From Udaeobacter sp046732875 (lineage in GTDB: Bacteria; Verrucomicrobiota; Verrucomicrobiia; Chthoniobacterales; UBA10450), in the NCBI GenBank assembly GCA_046732875.1, contig JBKPOB010000022.1, positions 1 to 64,000 on the forward strand: a DNA stretch of 64,000 nucleotides, read 5' to 3'. The notes beneath the pieces are model-generated. The model did no database searches and was not told where the DNA came from. It saw only the letters and a program-made list of their open reading frames with translations. Shown here in pieces: positions 1-9,109 of this stretch (the stretch's first letter is position 1; the number at the start of each line of letters is the position of its first letter). Both the position numbers and the translations under genes were made by a program.

Positions 1-2
1 GG

Positions 3-551
3 ATGCTCAAAAGATTCGTCCCGCAAAAGCCGATGCCGCCGGTCAGAGAAGAACCGCGGTTTTCGGGTATAGATGAAGTCAATCATCCTGCGAATGGCGA
101 AGAACCAATAACAACAACAATCATCGATAAACCAAAACCTATGGCAGATCACGGTGGCAAAGACATTCTTTCGAGCGATGTCGAAATCAAAGGCTCGATC
201 AAGTTCCAAAAGGAACTTCTCATCGACGGGAAGGTCGAAGGAGAAATCAATTCCGATGGCGTTTTGACGATTGGTGAAAACGCGGACATCCGCGGCGAGA
301 TAAAAACCAAGTCGATCACCGTCTATGGCAAAGTGCAAGGCAACATTACGGTCGCCGAGCGTTGCGAGCTAAAATCAAAATGCACATTGCAGGGAGATTT
401 GAAAGCAGCGCGTCTTGTCATTGAAGAGGGCGCAACTTTTATCGGCAAATCCGAAGTTACCAGCGGCCAGGTTTCCGCGAAGGCGCCCCCGGCTCGCCCA
501 GAAGTTGTGCGATCCAGCGAGCCAATTAAGGCAGCGTTTGGAGGGCGCTAA
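3..551 (+). CDS. Bactofilin family protein (possibly 5'-truncated by window edge)
   Basis: The 182-residue protein has a central bactofilin (polymer-forming cytoskeletal, DUF583) domain at about residues 55-155. It shows the short beta-helix repeat pattern, for example the stretches IKGSIKFQKELLIDGKVEGE and ADIRGEIKTKSITVYGKVQG. Low-complexity, proline-rich tails flank the domain, as is usual for bactofilins, which polymerise without nucleotide into filaments on the membrane and affect cell shape. The ATG lies two bases from the window edge, so neither the ribosome-binding site nor a longer N-terminus can be judged. A second bactofilin-like gene follows after 28 nt on the same strand, so the two are probably co-transcribed and may co-polymerise (inference). 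Confidence 0.85.
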   Translation: MLKRFVPQKPMPPVREEPRFSGIDEVNHPANGEEPITTTIIDKPKPMADHGGKDILSSDVEIKGSIKFQKELLIDGKVEGEINSDGVLTIGENADIRGEIKTKSITVYGKVQGNITVAERCELKSKCTLQGDLKAARLVIEEGATFIGKSEVTSGQVSAKAPPARPEVVRSSEPIKAAFGGR

Positions 552-579
552 TAAAGGGGAATCCAGGGGTTAGCGTCCG

Positions 580-1428
580 GTGGCCAGTCCGTCGCCTGCA
601 AAAGTCAGTCTTGAATGTCCACACTGTGGCTTCAAGCAGATGGAGTATGCGGCGGCGAAAAGCTCTATTTGTCGCCAGTGCGGCCGCTATTTTTCTCCGT
701 TTGCGCCGAAACCTGGCCTGAAGCTGCGCGTCCGCGAGGAAGCGCCTACTGCCGCCCCAGCCAACTTCTCCCTCCTCGGCAGATTTGAGGAGTTTTGGAA
801 AAAACAGCGCAGCTCTGTCATCGAGTGTTTTGACTGTAAACGGAAACAGCAGGTCTGTGGCACGGCTACCTCGACGATCTGCCCGTCATGTAGCGCACAC
901 ATTGATCTGCGCGACTACAAGATCACGAGCGGTTTCAGCCGAACGATTCGAACCCGCGGAGACGTCCATCTGACCGGCAAAGGAGATCTGGGCAGCAGCA
1001 GCGTGGTCTGCCGCTCCGCCTTAATTGAGGGCAGACTCCGCGGCAATCTGCATTGCGACGACACCGCGACGATTAACTTTGCAGGCAAAATTCCGGGACG
1101 AATCAGCGCGCGGCGTGTCATCGTAGAGCGCAAAGCTGACATTCATTGCTTTCGCAGGCTGAACGCGGAAAACATCGAAATCAAAGGAAGAATGTCGGGA
1201 GAGATCGTTGCCCAAACCGTAACGATTCAAAAAAAAGGGGCGCTCGAAGGCGATGTTACCGCGAGGGCTATCACTGTTGAAAAAGGTGGCATGTTCTCGG
1301 GTCAACTCGTCATCGGCCGCGCGGATCTAATGCAGGGAGAATTGTTACAGGAACAGAAGCCGGACGTCGCACCCGTCCCGGAGAGCGATTTTTCGAGGGT
1401 CTCCCCGCGGCCTTTGCCCGCGACTTAA
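580..1428 (+). CDS. Bactofilin-like protein with two N-terminal zinc ribbons
   Basis: The 282-residue protein starts at a GTG 28 nt after the preceding bactofilin gene. Two cysteine quartets with identical CX2C-X14-CX2C spacing lie at C13/C16/C31/C34 and C83/C86/C101/C104, which predicts two zinc ribbons. Residues about 120-250 form a bactofilin (DUF583) beta-helix region, with repeats such as GDVHLTGKGDLG and IEIKGRMSGEIVAQTVTIQK. There is no signal peptide or membrane segment. The fusion suggests a cytoskeletal scaffold carrying a metal-dependent binding head; the partner is unknown. The family assignment rests on the beta-helix pattern and on adjacency to a typical bactofilin. Confidence 0.75.
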   Translation: MASPSPAKVSLECPHCGFKQMEYAAAKSSICRQCGRYFSPFAPKPGLKLRVREEAPTAAPANFSLLGRFEEFWKKQRSSVIECFDCKRKQQVCGTATSTICPSCSAHIDLRDYKITSGFSRTIRTRGDVHLTGKGDLGSSSVVCRSALIEGRLRGNLHCDDTATINFAGKIPGRISARRVIVERKADIHCFRRLNAENIEIKGRMSGEIVAQTVTIQKKGALEGDVTARAITVEKGGMFSGQLVIGRADLMQGELLQEQKPDVAPVPESDFSRVSPRPLPAT

Positions 1429-1442
1429 CAGCAATCTTCTCC

Positions 1443-1862
1443 ATGCAAAGACTGCATCCGCGCAGTCCGTACGAGAAACTTGGCGGTTACGTGCATCTGC
1501 CGCGTTTGATCGACAAAGCCAGGCTTCATCGCAAAGGGCTGCTGAACGGCTATAACTACAAGACTGTTGGGTTCGACAAACATCTGCTGGCTTTTCTAAA
1601 GATTGACGGCGATGCGTTTGAAGAAGTCGTCAACAGGCTGGACGAGGACGAAGAGATTCTAAAGTGGGTGCAGACAAACGGTGTGCGGCATTCTACCGAA
1701 GCAATTGAACAGTGGAACCAGGCGATGATTTCACGGCATCCAGATACCGCCGCAAAAAAGGCGCGCTTTCTTCACTTTCTGAGGGAGGCCGGTGGCGAAG
1801 GGCGCAAGGATATTCGAACTTATTTCGATCTGATCGAGTTTGACGAAGGCAGGCTGAAATGA
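1443..1862 (+). CDS. DUF5069 domain-containing protein
   Basis: The 139-residue soluble protein matches the DUF5069 pattern: an N-terminal motif RSPYEKLGGYVHLPRLIDKA, then LHRKGLLNGYNY and an acidic, helical C-terminal half. The function of DUF5069 is not established. The gene starts at ATG 1443, 14 nt after the zinc-ribbon bactofilin stop, and is the last gene of this short plus-strand unit. It ends 4 nt before the end of the convergent nucleotidyltransferase gene. The family is common in Verrucomicrobiota and related bacteria, which supports the taxonomic guess. No signal peptide or membrane helix is visible. Confidence 0.75.
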   Translation: MQRLHPRSPYEKLGGYVHLPRLIDKARLHRKGLLNGYNYKTVGFDKHLLAFLKIDGDAFEEVVNRLDEDEEILKWVQTNGVRHSTEAIEQWNQAMISRHPDTAAKKARFLHFLREAGGEGRKDIRTYFDLIEFDEGRLK

Positions 1863-1866
1863 CGGT

Positions 1867-2619
1867 TCACGCTTTGACTCTTCCAAGAATCTGATCTGCG
1901 TTTTCCAGCGTTTCTTTGCTTCCGATATCGAGCCATTGCCCCTTGATCTGGTACGTCTTCACCGGTTTGCGTGTGTAGAGCCATTGCACAAACCGGCCCG
2001 GCTGATCTGGATTATTGCCAGCGGCAAGATACGTGGTCAAAAGAGCGAGGACCGCGGGCGAGTAATAGTAAAGCGCGATCGCGGCCAGAGTCCCTCGCGG
2101 CTTCTGTGGTTTTTCTTCCAGATGAGTGATGACTCCATCTTCGTTGATTAGGACGTTGCCGTACTTCTTGATCGCTTCCCGGTCGCCAACGTCATAGACC
2201 CCGACCGTTGCTTCACTTCCTTTGGCGCAAGCCACAAATCCCTTAAGCGATTCAGTGAATAGGTTGTCGCCGGCTACAATGAGCAGGCTGCTTTCGGTGA
2301 GGTTCTCGCGGGTAGCAACAAAATTGATATCTCCAATCGCGCCCAGCTTATCGTCGTCGCTCTTAGAGCCATCATTGACAATTTTGAATCTGAATTGCGG
2401 ATGTCGATTTTGATAGCGCTCGCTCCAAGCCTGAAAGTCCGCCGCGAACTTGTCATTCGTTACTACATAAATCGTTTCCAGGTCGGGAACCTCCTCGAGG
2501 TTATCCACCACCCATTCGGCGATCGGCTTACCACCGACGACGAGCAACGGTTTCGCTTTGTTGAGTGTTAGTGGATAAAGGCGGGTTGCATATCCGGCCG
2601 CTAGAATTAGAGCGTTCAT
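1867..2619 (-). CDS. Sugar-phosphate nucleotidyltransferase family protein
   Basis: The 250-residue protein opens with the NTP-transferase signature MNALILAAGYATRLYPLT followed by NKAKPLLVVGGKPI. This is the nucleotide-binding loop and conserved lysine of enzymes that join NTPs to sugar 1-phosphates. Further family blocks are VAGDNLF (metal-binding aspartate) and GVITHLEEKPQKP. A longer open frame reaches upstream to 2679 but overlaps the glnD 3' end and has no family similarity, so ATG 2619 is chosen; it leaves 34 nt after the glnD stop. The sugar and nucleotide specificity cannot be read from sequence. There is no C-terminal left-handed beta-helix, so it resembles short RmlA/HddC-type enzymes rather than GlmU. 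Confidence 0.8.
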   Translation of the reverse strand: MNALILAAGYATRLYPLTLNKAKPLLVVGGKPIAEWVVDNLEEVPDLETIYVVTNDKFAADFQAWSERYQNRHPQFRFKIVNDGSKSDDDKLGAIGDINFVATRENLTESSLLIVAGDNLFTESLKGFVACAKGSEATVGVYDVGDREAIKKYGNVLINEDGVITHLEEKPQKPRGTLAAIALYYYSPAVLALLTTYLAAGNNPDQPGRFVQWLYTRKPVKTYQIKGQWLDIGSKETLENADQILGRVKA

Positions 2620-2653
2620 AAGATCAAGAAAGCAGAGCTGTGCGGCCCTTTTA

Positions 2654-5434
2654 TTACTTCGATTTCGCAGTGCCTCCACTCAGAATTGCATTTTGAAGAC
2701 GCTCCTGGATCGCCCTGATGCGATGCGAATCGGTGATCTTGATACGTGTGGAACGATCCACGACATACAAAGTATCAATGGCTGCGCCGGCCTGCGTGTT
2801 GATGCGAGAGAGCGGGACTAAAAGATTTTCGCGGTCAAGGCAGGTTAAGACATCGTAAAGCAAGCCGATTCGGTCCGGCGCTTGAATCTCAATGAGCGCA
2901 TAAACAGGATGCGTTTTGTTATCGATTACAATTCGCGTTGGAAATTCAATCCCTGTCGCAAGACGATGGCTTTGGCGCTTGGCTCTTTCGATTAAGGGAA
3001 CGAAATCAAAGCTTTCATCTTCAAGCGCTCGGCGCAAAGTTTGATCTACCAAAGCAATGTCGTGCTGGTGTGTGACAGGCCGTGCCCTCGTGTCGCACAC
3101 ACGAAAAACACCCAGCATGACGTTGTCTCCCCGAGGAAAAATATCAGCGCTCAAAATATTCAAAGGCACAACCGAAAATGAGCCGGCCACTTTTGCCAAT
3201 AATCGTTCACGCTCCCAGGTACAGAAGATGACAACGCTGTGTCCCTGCTCCGGAACGGCCTTCCATTGGATCGCCGGGGCCAACGGGAAATCTCCTTCTC
3301 TGGAAACATTCTCCAGAAACCACCGGAACAGTTTCAGGTGCTCGATAATCTCGGGGAGGTCATTGGCGCGAAAATAATTGTCAGGCATGAACTCGAAATG
3401 AGCTTCAATCTCTCCTGCAAAATCAGTCGGAAGCTTCGCGGTTACCGAGACCTGCAAGCTCTCGCGCTCGACCTTTGTTTGTTCGTAGTAAGACTTTTGG
3501 TCCGCCAGGCACCGAGAGGTCTCGTGAAACAACTCCCAAACCAGAGATTCTTTCCAATCCGACCATCCTTCCGCACTCGTACCCTGGCCATCCGCCAGGG
3601 TGAGCAGCATCAGCGCATTTAAATTTTTCTGATGCTTCACAATGTGGGCGAAGTCTGTCACTGTGGCTGGATCGTCAAGGTTTCTTTGCTGCGCGATCTT
3701 GGAAAGAGTGAGGTGGTGGTCGACCAGCAGGATGAGCGACTTCCGTTGCTCAGATGCCAGTTGCAGACGCGCAGCGACGCGCTGGGCGAAGAGTGCGCTC
3801 GCTTCAGAGTGTGGCCGCGCGCCAACCGCTTTGCCGCTATCATGCAAAAGAAGCGCCAGATACAGAACGAATGGGTCCTCCAGTTCCTCAAAAATCTTGC
3901 GATAAGGGATCAGTTTCGGATCATTCGTCTGCACGAGGGCATCAAGTTTATCGATGCACACCAACGTGTGTTCGTCGGCTGTGTAACGATGCAGAAACTC
4001 ATGTTGCACCAGGCAGGTAAGCTGTCCGAATTCGGGAATGTAGCGCCCGAGAAAATCGACTCGATGCATCAGTCGCAAGATGCGACCTACTCTCCCTTTT
4101 TGTGATAGAATCTCCTTAAAGATGGCGCGCGGTCCGCGTGCATACTGATACGTGCGGGTAATTTCGCCGAGATTTCTGCTCAAAAGGTCCTCTAATTCCG
4201 GACTCAGATCCAGGGCGCGTTCCTGGGCAGTCTGAAATGCTCGCATCATCTGCTCGGGGTCTTTGCGGAAAAGATCGCGCTGGGCGGGGTGCAACTGCTT
4301 GTTGCGAACAAAGAAGAAGTCCCCCACTGGAGTTTTATCAGCTCGCATCAGCGGAAGAAAACTGAACAAAGAACGGGTCTTGCTTGTAACATATCCGCTT
4401 ACAAACTGTTCTGTAATGCGTTCCGTGACCCGGAAGATGTTTCGCGTATGCTCGTAATAGTCCCGCATGAGCGCCTCACTGTCCCGAAAGATTTCGGGAT
4501 TCGCAGAAGAATAATCGAGCCGTTTCGCGATTTGTTCCTGCAAATTAAGGTGAAGGATGTCGGTCGCGCGTCCCGTCGCGTAATGCAAAGCGGTGCGCAA
4601 ACGGAGGAGAAAATCGTAGGCCTTTTCTATCCGGCGCTGGTCGCTTTCGCTCAGCCAGTCTTTCCCCACAAGCTGGTTCGTGCTCAGTGAACCCTCTTTG
4701 AAATAGGTCATCCAAAGAAGATTTTGGTAATCGCGCAGCCCGCCGCATCCGCTCTTCAGGTTCGGCTCCTGCAGATAGACGCTATCGCCGAACTTCTTGT
4801 GCCGGGCGACCTGGTCCTGCATCCGCAGTTCCACGTATTCGCGTTCATATCCGTTGACGCATTTCGAACGGAATTGCCGTCGAAATTCGTGCACCAGCTC
4901 CGCATCGCCTGCAAGAAATCGCGATTCGAGCATGGATGTCTTTGTACGCATGTCCTGATTGGCTTGAACAACCGCTTCTTTGATCGAGCGGGTGGAGTGT
5001 CCCACCTTGAAGCCGCTGTCCCATAGAAGATAAAGAACTTGCTGCACCATCTCCTCTAGGTGTGGCGAAATCCCCTTGTTTCCCTGGCGATGCAAGAGCA
5101 TCACGTCAACGTCACTAAACGGGTTGAGCTCGCCCCGGCCGTACCCGCCAAGAGCGACCAGGGCAAGTGGGACTTTGGCGGCCCCGTTTCCGCGAGCAGA
5201 GGTTGCCGCAGCACCGAAAACGTATTGCAACAAAACGTCAACCAGCTCAGCGCGCCGGGCACAAATTTCGCGGCCGCCCCCGCCCGCCTGGTGCTTCAGG
5301 CGCAACCGATGTTCTTCGACCTTGAGAAATTTTTTGTAAAGCGGGAGGACTTCGGTTGGACGTCTGGTACCCGTCGCCGCAAGGCTGCTTGCGGCGTGCG
5401 CCAAAACTTGCTCCAGATGACGGGATGTTCTCAT
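2654..5434 (-). CDS. glnD: [Protein-PII] uridylyltransferase / uridylyl-removing enzyme
   Basis: The 926-residue protein has the full GlnD architecture. The nucleotidyltransferase core carries GGYGRGELNPFSDVDVM at about residues 96-112, with the metal-binding aspartates. A central helical GlnE/GlnD region follows, then an HD phosphohydrolase domain (LLLHDSGKA near residue 530). Two C-terminal ACT domains bind glutamine; the second contains ALIEIQAPDRIGLLYDVLTC. GlnD uridylylates PII when glutamine is low and removes UMP when it is high, so it senses nitrogen status. The open frame begins with a TTG at 5440, but ATG 5434 is the more likely start. The 5' side carries a heptameric repeat array. 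The next gene on the strand is apt, 134 nt upstream; no PII or glnA gene is in the window. Confidence 0.93.
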   Translation of the reverse strand: MRTSRHLEQVLAHAASSLAATGTRRPTEVLPLYKKFLKVEEHRLRLKHQAGGGGREICARRAELVDVLLQYVFGAAATSARGNGAAKVPLALVALGGYGRGELNPFSDVDVMLLHRQGNKGISPHLEEMVQQVLYLLWDSGFKVGHSTRSIKEAVVQANQDMRTKTSMLESRFLAGDAELVHEFRRQFRSKCVNGYEREYVELRMQDQVARHKKFGDSVYLQEPNLKSGCGGLRDYQNLLWMTYFKEGSLSTNQLVGKDWLSESDQRRIEKAYDFLLRLRTALHYATGRATDILHLNLQEQIAKRLDYSSANPEIFRDSEALMRDYYEHTRNIFRVTERITEQFVSGYVTSKTRSLFSFLPLMRADKTPVGDFFFVRNKQLHPAQRDLFRKDPEQMMRAFQTAQERALDLSPELEDLLSRNLGEITRTYQYARGPRAIFKEILSQKGRVGRILRLMHRVDFLGRYIPEFGQLTCLVQHEFLHRYTADEHTLVCIDKLDALVQTNDPKLIPYRKIFEELEDPFVLYLALLLHDSGKAVGARPHSEASALFAQRVAARLQLASEQRKSLILLVDHHLTLSKIAQQRNLDDPATVTDFAHIVKHQKNLNALMLLTLADGQGTSAEGWSDWKESLVWELFHETSRCLADQKSYYEQTKVERESLQVSVTAKLPTDFAGEIEAHFEFMPDNYFRANDLPEIIEHLKLFRWFLENVSREGDFPLAPAIQWKAVPEQGHSVVIFCTWERERLLAKVAGSFSVVPLNILSADIFPRGDNVMLGVFRVCDTRARPVTHQHDIALVDQTLRRALEDESFDFVPLIERAKRQSHRLATGIEFPTRIVIDNKTHPVYALIEIQAPDRIGLLYDVLTCLDRENLLVPLSRINTQAGAAIDTLYVVDRSTRIKITDSHRIRAIQERLQNAILSGGTAKSK

Positions 5435-5454
5435 CGCCAATTCGAATTGTTGTT

Positions 5455-5496
5455 CAATCTAAAATCGGAAACTCAAAATCCAAAATTCCATCTCCG
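5455..5496. repeat. Degenerate 7-bp tandem array (glnD-apt gap)
   Basis: Six consecutive heptamers can be read (caatcta, aaatcgg, aaactca, aaatcca, aaattcc, atctccg). They are AT-rich and degenerate but keep a strict 7-bp step. This is one of at least eleven similar intergenic arrays in the window. Confidence 0.6.
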
Positions 5497-5568
5497 CTGG
5501 AGAAGGGAGCCATCGGCTAATGGTGCTTCCTCCTCACGATTGAAACATGAGCGTGTCCTGTGGAGGGA

Positions 5569-6099
5569 TCAGTATTTCAGAAACGAGGTGACTGGTGTCG
5601 GTTCAAGTTTTTTACGGCCTTGAAGGAATTCCAACTCAATTAGAAATTGTGCTTCGAGAAGATGTCCCCCCGCCCTGCGGATGAGGACCGCGGCGGCCGC
5701 AGAAGTCCCGCCGGTTGCCAGCAAATCATCTACCAGCACAATTTGTTCGCCCGCATCAATGGCATCAATGTGGATCTCCATCTCCGCCTCACCATATTCG
5801 AGCGAGTAACTCGCGATCTCAGTCTGAAAAGGGAGCTTGCCACGCTTTCGGATTGGAACGAAACCGACACCGAGTTCATAGGCGACGGCCGATCCGAAAA
5901 GGAACCCGCGCGCATCAATCCCAACAATTTTATCAATCTTTCTCCCGCGGCAATGGTCCAAAAATAAATCAATCGATGCGCGGAACAAGGCGGGATCGCT
6001 CAAGATCGGTGTAATATCTTTGAAGACGATTCCCTTTTTCGGAAAATCGTTAACGTCGCGCACGCCGGCACGCAATTTTTCGACTACGTCGGAGGCCAT
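5569..6099 (-). CDS. apt: Adenine phosphoribosyltransferase
   Basis: The 176-residue enzyme matches Apt in length and motifs. The N-terminus has VNDFPKKGIVFKDITPIL, the centre has GIDARGFLFG, and the PRPP-binding loop is IVLVDDLLATGGTSAAAA at about residues 120-137. Apt converts adenine and PRPP to AMP and pyrophosphate in purine salvage. The ATG at 6099 is preceded by sequence without a strong Shine-Dalgarno. It lies 52 nt downstream of the propeller-like gene and upstream of glnD on the same strand, but no functional link to either is evident. Confidence 0.95.
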   Translation of the reverse strand: MASDVVEKLRAGVRDVNDFPKKGIVFKDITPILSDPALFRASIDLFLDHCRGRKIDKIVGIDARGFLFGSAVAYELGVGFVPIRKRGKLPFQTEIASYSLEYGEAEMEIHIDAIDAGEQIVLVDDLLATGGTSAAAAVLIRRAGGHLLEAQFLIELEFLQGRKKLEPTPVTSFLKY

Positions 6100-6151
6100 C
6101 GGTGCGACGCTAGCGGTCTACGGACAAACGTCAATGGCGACAAACTAATGG

Positions 6152-7129
6152 TTATTGTTCGCGCAGATGCAATTCTTCGGTCTTTCCGTTTGCGACTAAC
6201 CAATGTTTGTCGTGTAAAACATAGTGAACTCGCCTTCCATCCAGCGAGACGCAAATGGAACCCGCGCGAGAATCTTCCCCGAGAATTTCCAACGAGTGCA
6301 ACGCCTTCAGATAAATCGGAAGGCGCTCTTTTGGTTGGTAAAACATCTCCATCCCACCCTCTGTATCGCGCTTAATACTGGGTCTCAGGAGTCGAGCAAA
6401 CCATCCATCGCCGGAGCCGCCCATTCGTGACAGTTGCAAGTACACAGTGTCCCGATTGACGCCAATGTCAGCCACCCCGATTTCAGCGGGCGTCGTGTCC
6501 TGCGTCTCAAGCGTCGCAAGCGGAGCGTACCGGTAAGCCGCTATCGAAAAGTAATCATGTTCGTCAACCTTCTCGGTTTGGATTTCGCCGCACCACAAAT
6601 CACCGTATGCCGCGAAGAATAATTCACCATTGGCAGAAAAAGCTAAGCATGAAGGATAAGGATGCCGTCGCATGCGTACTGGAATCCACTCCCCGGGATC
6701 CCTGAATGTGAAGACTGGCTGTTCCCGGTCATCCGTTGTCACAAAAATACGCTGTATTTTGGGATCGTACGCGATTCGCCAAAAGCCGACTTCATTTGGA
6801 GCATCGCGTATTTTGGTCAACCGCCCGGATTGTGGTTCAAGAGACCAGACGGCTTTGGCTGTTGTGCAGAAGAAGCGGTTTTTGTCCGTACAGGTGATTG
6901 CGCGAAGCGAGTCGGAACTCTCAAGTTGCGTCAGCAGAATCTTCCGAGTCGCCTTCTTATTCAGATCGATCTCCTCCACAGCTGGTTTAGAATCGATATT
7001 ACTGATTAGGTAAACTCGTTGACCGTCGCTTGAAAAGGCAGCATCGCCGGCGCGGCAGTACAATGCGCTCAATAAGAAAGCCAGGAAGGCGGCTACTAAG
7101 GCAATTGGCATGTTGCATGCCATGAACAT
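6152..7129 (-). CDS. Secreted beta-propeller-like protein of unknown function
   Basis: From the ATG at 7129 the protein has about 325 residues. It begins with a hydrophobic signal segment (MPIALVAAFLAFLLSALYC), then AAFSSDGQRVYLISNIDSKP and several spaced repeats typical of WD40/TolB-like propellers, such as AFSANGELFFAAYGDLWCGE and VSLDGRRVHYVLHDKHW. No catalytic motif is recognised. Other possible starts are ATG 7123 or 7111, and a TTG at 7180; the latter would put 17 extra residues before the signal segment. The gene is divergent from the heme operon, with about 70 nt between the starts. A periplasmic or exported location is inferred. Confidence 0.6.
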   Translation of the reverse strand: MFMACNMPIALVAAFLAFLLSALYCRAGDAAFSSDGQRVYLISNIDSKPAVEEIDLNKKATRKILLTQLESSDSLRAITCTDKNRFFCTTAKAVWSLEPQSGRLTKIRDAPNEVGFWRIAYDPKIQRIFVTTDDREQPVFTFRDPGEWIPVRMRRHPYPSCLAFSANGELFFAAYGDLWCGEIQTEKVDEHDYFSIAAYRYAPLATLETQDTTPAEIGVADIGVNRDTVYLQLSRMGGSGDGWFARLLRPSIKRDTEGGMEMFYQPKERLPIYLKALHSLEILGEDSRAGSICVSLDGRRVHYVLHDKHWLVANGKTEELHLREQ

Positions 7130-7201
7130 AGAATTGACCGCCACGGTGACGGAATACAAGCTGCTTTGCCATGAGCGCAAGCGACTCTAAAATAGGCTTT
7201 G

Positions 7202-7996
7202 ATGGATCGATATCTTCTAATCATATCGACAATCTGCTTTCTGGCGGCAGTCGTGCGTACGGGGATCGCTTTGCGTGCTGGTGTTTTTCGACCAGGAAGA
7301 TTCAATTTTCTTGCGATTGGGCTGGGCTTTGTTTTTCAAACGGCGTTTTTGTCGATCCGCGGTCAGGCGCTGGGACGTTGTCCTCTGACCAACCTGTTTG
7401 AGGTGTTTATCTTTCTCGCCTGGTCGGTAGCGCTAATCTACATGGTGGTCGGGCCAGCCTACCGTCTCTCACTCATGGGCGCGTTCACAGCGCCGCTGGT
7501 CGTTTTGCTGCAAGGCTTCGCGCTGATTGCGCCAATCGATGTCCGGCATCCAATCAAAGTGCCCGCCAATTCTTCGCTGGAATTTCATGCATCGGTTTCG
7601 CTGGTGGCCTATGGGGCGTTCGCACTCGCCTGCATCGCCGGGGTGATGTACCTTGTGCAGGAGCGCCAGCTCAAGACACATCAATTGCGTTCGATTTTTT
7701 ATCATCTGCCGCCACTCACTGATCTCTTTGCGGCAATCACGCGCCTGCTTTGGTTGGGTTTCATTCTATACACCGTGGGAATTGCCAGCGGCTTTTTTAC
7801 GGGGCGGCCCCTGCCACGCGTACAAGTAGTGGCTGCGATTGCCGTCTGGTTGCTTTATGCCGCGATCCTCCAAGGCCGGTATTTTCGACGAATCGCGCCA
7901 AAGCGGGTTGCGGCGCTTTGCATTATCGGATTTAGCGCGGCTCTGACTCTACTCTGGGGAATCACGTTCTCGGCGCAAACGCACTCTGTCCCATGA
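7202..7996 (+). CDS. Cytochrome c assembly protein CcsA/HemX-like
   Basis: The 264-residue polytopic membrane protein has about eight hydrophobic segments and belongs to the CcsA/CcmC/HemX (cytochrome_C_asm) family. It contains the block RCPLTNLFEVFIFLAWSVAL and conserved-looking histidines (for example in FHASVSLVAYGAFALACIAG). Family members handle heme on the outer membrane leaflet for cytochrome c maturation; HemX homologues next to hemA can also affect glutamyl-tRNA reductase level. The start is ATG 7202; a TTG lies directly before it. Its stop overlaps the hemA start (ATGA), so translational coupling with hemA is likely and the HemX-type role is favoured by context. Confidence 0.8.
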   Translation: MDRYLLIISTICFLAAVVRTGIALRAGVFRPGRFNFLAIGLGFVFQTAFLSIRGQALGRCPLTNLFEVFIFLAWSVALIYMVVGPAYRLSLMGAFTAPLVVLLQGFALIAPIDVRHPIKVPANSSLEFHASVSLVAYGAFALACIAGVMYLVQERQLKTHQLRSIFYHLPPLTDLFAAITRLLWLGFILYTVGIASGFFTGRPLPRVQVVAAIAVWLLYAAILQGRYFRRIAPKRVAALCIIGFSAALTLLWGITFSAQTHSVP

Positions 7997-9069
7997 ACCT
8001 TTTCTGCGTCGGCCTGAGTCATCGCACTGCCAATGTCGAAACGAGGGAACGTTTCGCCGGTGGCGCTGGCGCTGAATGTACCCTTCGTGAGGTGGGTTGC
8101 GCGGAAGCATTGGTGCTCGCTACGTGTAACCGCGTGGAAGTGTATGGCGCGTCAGAGAAACGTGTATCGACGGATGAAATTGCTCACTGCTTGTTGCAAA
8201 ACAGTGAGGTTAGTGACCGCGGCCACAGCGACGCGTTACCGTTTTACCGTTACGAAGCTGAAAAGTGCGTACAACATCTGTTCCGGGTCGCTTCCGGACT
8301 CGATTCGATGGTCGTAGGCGAGACGGAAATTCTTGGCCAGACAAAGAGAGCCTACCAATCTGCGCGCGCATCTGGGGGGGTTGGGCCTTGCCTGCATCGC
8401 TTGTTTCAACGCGCCTTTCGTGTGGCAAAGCAGGTCCGTACCCGCACTGAAATTACGCGAGGGTCGGTGTCAGTTGGCTCCGTCGCGGTTGATTTGGCTC
8501 AGAAAATTTTCGGTGACCTTGGCAATTGCAGTGTTCTGGTTTTGGGAGCTGGTGAAACGAGCGAACGCACGGCGCGCGCGCTGGTTTCCAGAGGTGTGAC
8601 CGATCTAGGTGTGAGCAATCGCTCAGATGAGCGCGCCCAGGAGTTGGCACAAAGGGTGGGCGGTCAGGCCGTCCGGTTCGATCAGTGGCCACAGAAATGC
8701 TGCGAGATCGATATCCTGATTACGTCCACTTCTTCGGAAACCCCCCTACTGACTCCGACAAATCTGGGACCCATGTTGGCCAATCGCGTCGATCGTCCGC
8801 TTTTCATCATTGATATCGCTGTTCCACGCGATGTCCACCCTGCCGTGAATGAAATGGAAGGCGTCTACCTTTACGACATCGATGCACTGCGCTCTGTCGC
8901 GGAACAGTCGCTCGCAGTACGCCGACAGCAAATAGCTTCCGCCGAAGCGATCATTGCCGAACATGTCGCAGATTTTCTCGAGAAAGCTTCCAATGAATTG
9001 AGGCGCGCTTCGAGAATCGCCGGGCATCCACCGGTCGCTGACAGTTCGCTGCGCGCATCGCAGCTGTAG
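7993..9069 (+). CDS. hemA: Glutamyl-tRNA reductase (short form)
   Basis: The 358-residue enzyme reduces glutamyl-tRNA(Glu) to glutamate-1-semialdehyde, the first committed step of C5 tetrapyrrole synthesis. Seen motifs are GLSHRTANVETRERF, ALVLATCNRVEVYG with the catalytic cysteine at position 45, SGLDSMVVGETEILGQTKRA, and the NADPH site VLVLGAGETSERTARAL. The protein is about 60 residues shorter than the E. coli enzyme (418 aa). The loss is in the C-terminal dimerisation domain, where the spinal helix (about residues 310-340) is followed by only a short tail. The ATG overlaps the ccsA stop by 4 nt, and hemC follows after 40 nt. Confidence 0.93.
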   Translation: MNLFCVGLSHRTANVETRERFAGGAGAECTLREVGCAEALVLATCNRVEVYGASEKRVSTDEIAHCLLQNSEVSDRGHSDALPFYRYEAEKCVQHLFRVASGLDSMVVGETEILGQTKRAYQSARASGGVGPCLHRLFQRAFRVAKQVRTRTEITRGSVSVGSVAVDLAQKIFGDLGNCSVLVLGAGETSERTARALVSRGVTDLGVSNRSDERAQELAQRVGGQAVRFDQWPQKCCEIDILITSTSSETPLLTPTNLGPMLANRVDRPLFIIDIAVPRDVHPAVNEMEGVYLYDIDALRSVAEQSLAVRRQQIASAEAIIAEHVADFLEKASNELRRASRIAGHPPVADSSLRASQL

Positions 9070-9109
9070 GGAGCTGTCAGCTTTCCTACAGGGGTTGTAT
9101 ATTTCCCTG

